From NCBI GenBank assembly GCA_036259835.1, contig DATABA010000031.1:5392-69391 (forward strand): 64,000 bases of DNA, written 5' to 3'. Source of the stretch: JALYGK01 sp036259835. GTDB taxonomy: Bacteria; Actinomycetota; UBA4738. Position 1 is the stretch's first letter, and each line of letters starts with the position of its first letter. The notes beneath the pieces were generated by a model, which saw only the letters and a list, made by a program, of their open reading frames with translations, was not told where the DNA came from and searched no databases. Shown here one piece after another: positions 57,991-64,000 of this stretch. A program made the position numbers and the translations under genes.

Positions 57991-60617
57991 CGAAACTGCC
58001 AACCGGGACCGTTACCTTCCTGTTCACCGATATCGAAGGCTCCACGAAGCTTTTTCACGAACTCGGCGATCGGTATCGCGAAGTCCAGCGTGATCATCAG
58101 CGGCTCATGCGTGAGGCGATTGCGTTGGGTGAGGGGCACGAGATGCGAACAGAGGGCGACTCATTCTTCGTGGCCTTTCCGTCAGCTGCGCGCGCGGTGG
58201 AGGCGGTGGTTGCGGCTCAGCGGGCGCTGGCGGACCACCCTTGGTCGCATGGGAGGCCGCTGCGAGTCCGCATGGGCATGCATACCGGCGAAGGTCGTCT
58301 GCTGGGCGAGGACTACCTGAGCATCGACGTGAACCGCGCCGCGCGGATCGCTTCGGCCGGGCACGGCGGCCAAGTGCTTCTCTCCGACGCCACGCGCACT
58401 CTCGCCGAGACCGCCCTGCCCCAAGGCGTGTCGATTGCCGATCTCGGCAGACACGGGCTGAAGGACTTCGACGAACCCCAACGGCTCTATCAGCTCGTCA
58501 TCGACGGACTTCAGTCGGAGTTCCCTCCCCTCAAGACGCTGGAGGCGCCGACCAACCTTCCCGCGGAGGTGACCTCATTCGTCGGGCGGGAACAGGAAGT
58601 CAGGGAGGTCGAGGAGCTCCTGGAGTCGTCGCGGCTCGTGACGCTGACGGGTCCGGGGGGTTCGGGCAAGACCCGGCTGTCGATCCGGGTCGGCTCGAAC
58701 GTGCTCGAGGAAGACCGGTTCCGCGACGGCGTCTTCTTCGTCGAACTCGCGGGCACGACCGATGCGCAGATGGTTCCGAGCGTGATCGCTTCGGCACTGG
58801 GCATCCGAGAGGAAGGGCCAAGGCCGCTTCTGGAAACGCTTCAGAGTGAGCTCCGTCACCGGACTGCACTCTTGATCCTCGACAACTTCGAGCAGGTGAT
58901 CGAGGCGAGCCGCGACATCAGCACGCTTCTCGCTGCAGCTCCACGCGTTCGGTTCCTTGTGACGAGCCGGGGCCCTTTGCGTATTCAGGGGGAACGGGAA
59001 TTCCCGGTTCCGCCCCTCCCGCTTCCGGAAACGGCTGAGCTTTCTCGCGACTCAGACGTCAGCGACTACGGCGCCGTTGCGCTGTTCGTCGACCGGGCCA
59101 CAGCAGTCGACCCACGTTTCACTCTGAACGCCGAAAATGCCCGGGCTGTTACGGAGATCTGCCGCCGCCTCGACGGGCTGCCGCTGGCCATCGAGCTCGC
59201 GGCATCGCGCCTTCGAGTCCTGACCCCCGCCGCAATGCTCGACCGGCTCGATCGGTCGTTGCCATTGCTCGCCGCCGGATCTCGCGATCTTCCGGCGCGC
59301 CAACGAACGCTTCGCGGCGCTATCGCGTGGAGTTACGACCTTCTGGCACCCGAGCTTCGCACGCTGTTTCGGCGTCTCAGTGTGTTCGCGGGTGGCTTCG
59401 AGTTCGAGGCGGTCGAGTCGGTCTGTGATCCGGTGGGCGACCTTGGCCTCGATCCGCTCGACGGGCTCGAAGCTCTACTCGACGTATCGCTTACGCACAC
59501 ACGGCCGGCGCTCAACGGCGGTGTCCGCTTCGACATGCTTCAGACCATCCGCGAGTTCGGTCATGAACGGCTTCTGGAGGAAGACGACGCCGCTTCATTC
59601 CATCGTAGACACGCCGAGCACTTCGTCGAGCTGGCCGAATCGTCGGACCTACATCTTCGAGGACCGCAATCCGAACACACCCTGGAGTTGCTGGAGCTGG
59701 AGCACGACAACATTCGAGCGGCGCTCACCTGGTTGATCGCCAACGATGAAGGAGAGATCGGTCTTCGGCTGGTCGGTGCCTTATGGCGCTTCTGGCACCT
59801 CGCGGGGCACCTGACCGACGGGCGCAGATGGGCCGAAGAAGTGCTCTCGTTGCCTTCGGCGAAGCAGCGAACGCCCGCTCGGGCCCGGGCGCTGTGGGGA
59901 CTGGCGGCACTGGCGTACTGGCAAACCGATCCGCCGCCGGTGAAGGAGGCGACCGAGGAAGCACTGTCGATCGCGCACGAGATCGGCGATGAGGCCCTCT
60001 TGGCTGATGCCATGTTCCACGTGGCGTTCTGGCACCCATTTGAGATGGACTTCGCCGGCGCGTCGGCAATCCTTCGCGACGCTGCGTCGAGGTACGAGAA
60101 GTTGGGAAACCGCCTTGGCGTCGCGGATTCCCTCTTCGCCATTTCGGTCCTCGACCGGCTTCAGGGCAAGTTGGAAGAATCCCGCTCGCCGGCTGAGGAG
60201 GCGCTTCGGATCCACGCGGAGTTGGGCGACGTCTTCGGGATGACCGGCTCGCTGTTCGCGCTCGGCCGGGTCCTCCTGGAAACCGGCGACCTCGATGGTG
60301 CAGCAGCGCTCTATGCCCGAAGCCTGGAGCTGGGAGAGCGGATGCGCGATCGGACCGCCATCGCCATTGCGCTGGACAACTTCGCCGAGCGGGCAAGCCT
60401 GCGAGGAGACCACGAGAGGGCCGTCCGGATCGGTGGGGCATCTTCGGCTCTGAAGGAAGCGGTGGGCGGGGAGGCACCGCCGGCCATGGTTCACCTGCCG
60501 GATCCGAGAGACCTCGCGCGTGGACATCTCAGCGAGGAAGCGATCGAGCGCGCCTGGGAAGAGGGCCGGAAGATGTCGGTCGAACAGGCTCTCGCGTACG
60601 TCCGCGAAGAGGCCTAG
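57987..60617 (+). CDS. Cyclase-STAND ATPase-TPR protein, third of tandem triplet
   Basis: An 876-residue paralogue. Cyclase block FLFTDIEGST, RTEGDSFFVAF, DVNRAARI; Walker A TGPGGSGKTRLSIR at about 221, LLILDNFEQVIEASRD, FLVTSR, GLPLAIELAASRLRVL and TPR-like C-terminus that differs most from the other two. ATG 57987 overlaps the previous stop (ATGA), so all three are one translational unit. It ends 13 bp before the convergent PPOX gene. The family is common in Actinobacteria and Chloroflexi, but neither the signal nor the output is known. Confidence 0.9.
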   Translation: MTKLPTGTVTFLFTDIEGSTKLFHELGDRYREVQRDHQRLMREAIALGEGHEMRTEGDSFFVAFPSAARAVEAVVAAQRALADHPWSHGRPLRVRMGMHTGEGRLLGEDYLSIDVNRAARIASAGHGGQVLLSDATRTLAETALPQGVSIADLGRHGLKDFDEPQRLYQLVIDGLQSEFPPLKTLEAPTNLPAEVTSFVGREQEVREVEELLESSRLVTLTGPGGSGKTRLSIRVGSNVLEEDRFRDGVFFVELAGTTDAQMVPSVIASALGIREEGPRPLLETLQSELRHRTALLILDNFEQVIEASRDISTLLAAAPRVRFLVTSRGPLRIQGEREFPVPPLPLPETAELSRDSDVSDYGAVALFVDRATAVDPRFTLNAENARAVTEICRRLDGLPLAIELAASRLRVLTPAAMLDRLDRSLPLLAAGSRDLPARQRTLRGAIAWSYDLLAPELRTLFRRLSVFAGGFEFEAVESVCDPVGDLGLDPLDGLEALLDVSLTHTRPALNGGVRFDMLQTIREFGHERLLEEDDAASFHRRHAEHFVELAESSDLHLRGPQSEHTLELLELEHDNIRAALTWLIANDEGEIGLRLVGALWRFWHLAGHLTDGRRWAEEVLSLPSAKQRTPARARALWGLAALAYWQTDPPPVKEATEEALSIAHEIGDEALLADAMFHVAFWHPFEMDFAGASAILRDAASRYEKLGNRLGVADSLFAISVLDRLQGKLEESRSPAEEALRIHAELGDVFGMTGSLFALGRVLLETGDLDGAAALYARSLELGERMRDRTAIAIALDNFAERASLRGDHERAVRIGGASSALKEAVGGEAPPAMVHLPDPRDLARGHLSEEAIERAWEEGRKMSVEQALAYVREEA

Positions 60618-60630
60618 CGGCAGTTCGCCC

Positions 60631-61101
60631 CTACCGGCGTTCGCGGCGTGTGACCCCGCGACCCGGACGCCACGATTCGACGATCAGGTGGTCCTTTGGT
60701 TCACCGAGCTGTACGACCATGACCTCCGTGACGTCCGCTCGAAACAGATGCGCCTTGCCCGGCGCTGCTTCGTCGCCGAGACGAGCTTCCCGCGCGGGAG
60801 GATCGTTCACCTCCTCCATTCGACCGGAGATCCTCGCGTCGCCATTCCATTTGGGCGGATCCTCCGAGGCGCTGTGGAGGGCAAACCTAGGATCTCTCAA
60901 CAGGTCCAATGCCTTCGCGGATCGCCACATGCTTCCCAACCAGAGTTCTCCGTCGGCGAACTGAACTTCGGTGCCGCTGATGCGCGGCGACCCGTCCTGG
61001 CGAAGCGTCGCCAACGTGTGGTGCTTGTGCGCGCCGAAGAACGACCGCGCCAGCTTTGCCAGGTCAGGCGCTTCCACTTCGACGTCGCTCCAACTTGGCA
61101 T
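60631..61101 (-). CDS. Pyridoxamine-5'-phosphate-oxidase-like (F420/flavin) split-barrel protein
   Basis: A 156-residue split beta-barrel protein: HHTLATLRQDGSPRISGTEVQFADGELWLGSMWRSAKALDLLRDPRFALH is the PPOX-type core, followed by RADVTEVMVVQLGEPKDHLIVESWRPGRGV. In actinobacteria members use F420 or FMN, or bind haem; no catalytic choice can be made here. It converges with the third cyclase gene. The next gene at 61169 is on the same strand, 67 bp upstream. Confidence 0.82.
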   Translation of the reverse strand: MPSWSDVEVEAPDLAKLARSFFGAHKHHTLATLRQDGSPRISGTEVQFADGELWLGSMWRSAKALDLLRDPRFALHSASEDPPKWNGDARISGRMEEVNDPPAREARLGDEAAPGKAHLFRADVTEVMVVQLGEPKDHLIVESWRPGRGVTRRERR

Positions 61102-61168
61102 CGAGTCTCGATCTCCTCGCTGCTGGATTACTTCGAGTCGCCGCGCACGGCGGCGATCAGATCACCGG

Positions 61169-61621
61169 TCAATTCTCGATGACGGTACTTCGGTGGATCG
61201 GAAAGCCGCTGTTCAAACAGTCCTGCTCCGAGCGGAGGGTGTTCGGCTCGTAGTCCCGCGAGACGACGACGTAGTTGAACTGCCAGAGCGGCGAATACTT
61301 CTCCATCCCGGGCACCGAGTCATAGATGTTGAACTGCCCCTCCACGCGCTCCGGCCCGCGCACGGGCTTGCCGTCATCGTCGAGTTGGACGTCGTAGACG
61401 ATCTGGTACTCCTGTGCGACCTTCACGCTTGACGGGTCGACATCGACCTCGCCGAGCTCGGCGGCGAAGACCACCTTGCCGTCGAACCAGACGCGTTCCA
61501 GCTCCTGCGCGAACGGGTTCGAATACGTGAGGTCTTCGACACCACCGCGCCACGGTTCCGGATGGCGCCGCGCGACGGATCCCCGCTCGATGCTCCAGAC
61601 GCCCTCTGTTTCCTCCCTCAT
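61169..61621 (-). CDS. Hypothetical soluble protein (150 aa)
   Basis: A 150-residue protein with alternating beta character: RVWFDGKVVFAAELGEVDVDPSSVKV and YSPLWQFNYVVVSRDYEPNTLRSEQDCLNSGFPI. The C-terminal block (PLWQ, NTLRSE, CLNSG) looks conserved and may form a ligand site. The start ATG 61621 has AGGAGAATCG in front. No signal peptide and no family recognised. It is divergent from the EamA transporter gene, 89 bp away. Confidence 0.65.
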   Translation of the reverse strand: MREETEGVWSIERGSVARRHPEPWRGGVEDLTYSNPFAQELERVWFDGKVVFAAELGEVDVDPSSVKVAQEYQIVYDVQLDDDGKPVRGPERVEGQFNIYDSVPGMEKYSPLWQFNYVVVSRDYEPNTLRSEQDCLNSGFPIHRSTVIEN

Positions 61622-61710
61622 CGATTCTCCTTCCTGCTCGAGGCGCCAACGTAGCGGAGCCGACCGTGGTCCCTGGGTGGTCGCGCCTGTTGCGCTGCCA
61701 GAATGCTCCC

Positions 61711-62643
61711 ATGGCTACTTCTGCTCGACCGCCCGATTCCCGAAGGCGGCCCCAGGCAACTCGGCTTGCCGTGATCGCCATTCTGGGCCCAATCACTGTC
61801 TTCTCCGTCATGAATGTGGTCGTCAAGATCGTCCGAGTCCCGGCGTTGACGTTTACCTTCTACCGATTAGCGCTCGGGGCGGTGCTAATGCTCGGTGTTC
61901 TTTGGGTGGCCGGGCGGCGGCCCTCATGGGCGATCATCCGTCGCTCCATCCCCAGCGGTGTGCTCTTCGGTCTGAATCTGGTGTTCTTCTTCTCTGCCAT
62001 CAAGCGAACGAGCGTGGCGGACGTGCTGATCCTTGCTGCCCTTCAACCAGCATTGACGCTTATCGTTGCGGGGCCGCTATTCGGCGAACGAGTGACCGCG
62101 TTCGAGGTTTTCTGGACCGGAATATCGCTCGGCGGAGTTGGGCTCGTCATCCTCGGCTCCAGTGGAACCCCGGCATGGAGCCTGGTCGGAGACCTCCTCG
62201 CCTTTGGAGCGCTCTTCGTGTGGACGACGTACTGGTTGCTGTCCAAGAGGGTTCGGGAATCGGTGCCGGCCATCGAGTACATGACGACGGTCACCGTCGT
62301 GGCGGCGGTGTGCGTCACTCCAGTCTGGCTGCTGTCGGGTCAGGCCGGCGGGATGCGGTGGCAGGACTGGCTCTGGATCCTGATGTTCGTGGCCGGAGCG
62401 CAGGCCGGGCACTCCATCTTGGCGTGGTCGCACGAGCAGATCGACGTGTCGATCTCATCGTTGTTGACACTGGTGGAGCCGGTGATCGCTGCGGTGGCCG
62501 CTCTGATCTTCCTGGGCGAGCCACTGCCCGCTCTCTCCATCGCCGGAGGTCTCGTCGCCATCATCGCGGTGGGTGCCGTGGTGCACCGAGCAACCCGTCG
62601 AGCGGAAGACGATGCCGTGGCGCCCGAAGTCGCCCCCGCCTGA
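61711..62643 (+). CDS. EamA-domain (DMT superfamily) transporter
   Basis: A 310-residue protein with ten helices and two EamA repeats: AILGPITVFSVMNVVVKIVRVPALTFTFYRLALG, LAALQPALTLIVAGPLFGERVT and the second LTLVEPVIAAVAALIFLGEPLPAL. Likely a metabolite or amino-acid exporter. ATG 61711 has no ribosome-binding site; a CAGAAT 6 bp upstream suggests a leaderless transcript. Coupled to the next gene by TGATG. Confidence 0.87.
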   Translation: MATSARPPDSRRRPQATRLAVIAILGPITVFSVMNVVVKIVRVPALTFTFYRLALGAVLMLGVLWVAGRRPSWAIIRRSIPSGVLFGLNLVFFFSAIKRTSVADVLILAALQPALTLIVAGPLFGERVTAFEVFWTGISLGGVGLVILGSSGTPAWSLVGDLLAFGALFVWTTYWLLSKRVRESVPAIEYMTTVTVVAAVCVTPVWLLSGQAGGMRWQDWLWILMFVAGAQAGHSILAWSHEQIDVSISSLLTLVEPVIAAVAALIFLGEPLPALSIAGGLVAIIAVGAVVHRATRRAEDDAVAPEVAPA

Positions 62644-63458
62644 TGCCAGTTGCAGACGTTAATAGCGTCCAACTCGCGTACGAAGACGAGGGTTCGGGCG
62701 ACCCGCTGATCCTCGTTCACGGCTCGTGGACCAACCGTCATAGCTGGGATCGAGTGGCACCGCGACTGGCGGAGCGGTTTCGCGTGGTTCGGCACGACCG
62801 CCGGGGCCACAGCGAGAGTTCGGCGGCCTCGGGGACGCTCGAAGACGATGCGGCCGACATTGCCGCGCTCGCCGACCATCTGGAACTGGGCCCGTTCCAT
62901 TTGGCGTGCAGCTCCCGCGGCGGCGTCATCGGGCTGAAGCTGATCGCCGCGCGCCCCGAGTTGGTTCGCAGCATCGTCTGCCATGAGCCGCCCCTGCTCG
63001 GAGTGCTCTCGGAGGATGGAGCAGAAGGCGAGCTCTTGACCCGATTGGTCGCCGAAGAAGGCCGAGTCGTAGAGATGATCGAAACCGGCGATCACGAAGC
63101 CGCCGCCCGTTTCTTCGTGGAGAAGGTCGCCTACGGCCCTGGAGCCTGGGCGCGATTTCCACGATTCCTCCGGCAAACCTACGTCGAGAATGCCGAGACG
63201 TTCGCCGAAGAGTATCGAGACCCCGGAGGATATTCCGTGGATCTTGAAGCTCTTGGGCGCTTCAGAGGTCCCGTCCTTCTGACAAGCAGCGACAACAGCC
63301 CCGAGTGGTTCGGGGTTGTCATCGATCGCCTCGCGCGTCGGCTCCCCCGAGTCGAGCGCCATGAGTACCGCGGCGCAGGCCACAACCCGCAGGGAATGGC
63401 AGCCGAAGAGTACGTTCGAGTGGTGGGTGACTTCGTCGCCCGGGCCGCAAAGGCTTAG
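62643..63458 (+). CDS. Alpha/beta hydrolase (epoxide-hydrolase/haloperoxidase-like)
   Basis: A 271-residue hydrolase: [38 protein letters not shown], nucleophile elbow [10 protein letters not shown] (Ser, Gly-x-Ser replaced by Cys-Ser-Ser-Arg-Gly), acid region [14 protein letters not shown] and catalytic His in [14 protein letters not shown] 62643 overlaps the EamA stop. The TAG lies over the sufB stop (4 bp convergent overlap). Substrate unknown. Confidence 0.85.
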   Translation: MPVADVNSVQLAYEDEGSGDPLILVHGSWTNRHSWDRVAPRLAERFRVVRHDRRGHSESSAASGTLEDDAADIAALADHLELGPFHLACSSRGGVIGLKLIAARPELVRSIVCHEPPLLGVLSEDGAEGELLTRLVAEEGRVVEMIETGDHEAAARFFVEKVAYGPGAWARFPRFLRQTYVENAETFAEEYRDPGGYSVDLEALGRFRGPVLLTSSDNSPEWFGVVIDRLARRLPRVERHEYRGAGHNPQGMAAEEYVRVVGDFVARAAKA

Positions 63459-64000
63459 CCGATCGCGCCTTCCATCTGGAGCTCGATGAGGCGATTCAGC
63501 TCGACCGCGTATTCCATTGGGAGCTCGCGAGTGATTGGCTCGATGAAGCCATTCACCACCATGGCGGTGGCTTCGGCTTCGGAGAGGCCTCGGCTCATCA
63601 GGTAGAACAGCTGGTCTTCGCCAACCCGCGAAACGGTTGCTTCGTGTCCCAGGTGCGCCGTCTCTTCCTCCACCTCCACGTACGGGTACGTGTCGGAGCG
63701 CGACTCTTCATCGAGGATCAGCGCGTCGCAACGAACCATCGACTTGGAATGATGCGCATCCGGCTCCACGCGGACCAGGCCGCGGTATCCGGTACGGCCG
63801 CCGCCCTTTGACACCGACTTCGACGTGATTACCGAAGACGTGTGCGGAGCCGCGTGGATGGCCTTGCCGCCGGCATCCGTGTGCATCCCCGGGCCGGCGT
63901 AGGCGACGGAAAGCACCTCGCCGCGAGCGCCCTTGCCCAGCAGGTAGATCGAGGGGTACTTCATGGTACCTTGGAGCCGATGTTGCCGTCCACCCACTCC
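63455..64000 (-). CDS. sufB: Fe-S cluster assembly protein SufB, C-terminal part, with apparent frameshift
   Basis: The C-terminal 165 residues of SufB in one frame: [133 protein letters not shown]. In SufB these follow [11 protein letters not shown]; here that peptide is in the neighbouring frame (64000-63967) and meets a TGA at once. One base is missing near GGTACC (63965-63970). The rest of the gene lies beyond the window. Either an assembly/sequence error or a real lesion. Confidence 0.85.
   Translation of the reverse strand, partial: GVGGRQHRLQGTMKYPSIYLLGKGARGEVLSVAYAGPGMHTDAGGKAIHAAPHTSSVITSKSVSKGGGRTGYRGLVRVEPDAHHSKSMVRCDALILDEESRSDTYPYVEVEEETAHLGHEATVSRVGEDQLFYLMSRGLSEAEATAMVVNGFIEPITRELPMEYAVELNRLIELQMEGAIG

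Larger units (their letters stand above)
52748..60617 (+). repeat. Tandem array of three paralogous genes with near-identical DNA patches
   Basis: Three copies of about 2.62 kb in head-to-tail order. Copies two and three share exact 23-26 bp DNA identities inside the cyclase domain (55468-55493 equals 58095-58120, and the TDIEGS-coding stretch near 55390 equals that near 58020), which marks them as recent duplicates or gene-converted there. Confidence 0.8.

Noticed and set aside
63955..63975. Programmed -1 frameshift in sufB
   Set aside because: No slippery heptamer (sequence is AAGGTACC) and no downstream structure evident; simple base loss is likelier.
63455..64000. SufB intein
   Set aside because: Mycobacterial SufB can carry an intein, but the visible part is continuous family sequence; the remainder is outside the window.
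1..64000. tRNA, rRNA, CRISPR array, insertion sequence
   Set aside because: No T-arm pattern, direct-repeat array or transposase-like frame was recognised on reading the gaps.

Overview
The window is high-GC bacterial chromosomal DNA with very tight gene packing: stop/start overlaps of the ATGA and TGATG type, convergent overlaps, and almost no intergenic space above 200 bp. A WhiB protein (35100-35432), an F420-type luciferase-family oxidoreductase, a mycothiol-type DinB/MDMPI protein and a SufBDCSU cluster carrying a Rieske gene point to an actinobacterium. The gene mix fits a facultatively anaerobic or microaerophilic, probably uncultured lineage: ThiH rather than ThiO, KorAB ferredoxin oxidoreductase, a PPi-type phosphofructokinase and carbamate kinase. 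No rRNA, tRNA, insertion sequence, prophage or CRISPR array was seen.

Layout. 1-5522 (+): surface-polysaccharide genes, two homologous polytopic membrane proteins (the first cut by the window edge) flanking a GT4 glycosyltransferase and a sugar-nucleotide epimerase. 5519-8531 (-): thiamine operon thiG-thiH-thiS-thiE behind a TPP riboswitch and a TATAAT promoter. 8625-11304 (+): PASTA Ser/Thr kinase and endonuclease IV. 11312-15622 (-): membrane proteins, a sulfite-oxidase-fold protein, threonine aldolase and Pfp. 15709-18302 (+): a coiled-coil/RlpA secreted protein and glycerol kinase. 18329-24984: PlsC acyltransferase, esterase, cytidylate-kinase-like protein, MFS transporter, EEP nuclease, carbamate kinase and a cyclic-2,3-diphosphoglycerate-synthetase-like GTPase. 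25101-31025 (-): LLM oxidoreductase, ROK kinase, an operon of SRPBCC, ArsA/Get3 ATPase, CxxC protein and bacterial eRF1-like protein, and a metallophosphoesterase. 31051-39736: HAD, SRPBCC, GT4, CoA-transferase, STAS, WhiB, thiolase, a four-gene unknown operon with a receiver-like protein, aquaporin and a lipoprotein hydrolase. 39772-44807 (-): KorBA, an A-type Fe-S carrier, YbaK and glycerate kinase. 44833-46876 (+): MOSC, MDMPI-like and TauE. 46854-51087 (-): sufD-Rieske-sufC-sufS-sufU. 51203-63458: a mostly plus-strand block of about 12 kb. 63455-64000 (-): the 3' part of sufB.

The most unusual region is 51.2-63.5 kb. It separates sufB from sufD and holds an ATP-dependent DNA ligase followed by three tandem, translationally coupled paralogues of about 875 residues (class III nucleotide cyclase, STAND-type NTPase, TPR-like repeats) whose domains show mosaic relationships. 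The visible sufB fragment carries an apparent one-base frameshift 36 bases from the window end. Two genes (endonuclease IV and a CaiB-type CoA-transferase) have no ATG, GTG or TTG at their conserved N-terminus and may start at CTG.

Functionally the window joins cell-envelope biosynthesis, thiamine and Fe-S cofactor assembly, central carbon enzymes (Pfp, GlpK, KorAB, thiolase, glycerate kinase) and several signalling modules (PASTA kinase, STAS, WhiB, receiver-like protein, tandem cyclases). Function calls rest on recognising motifs by eye; no database search was run.
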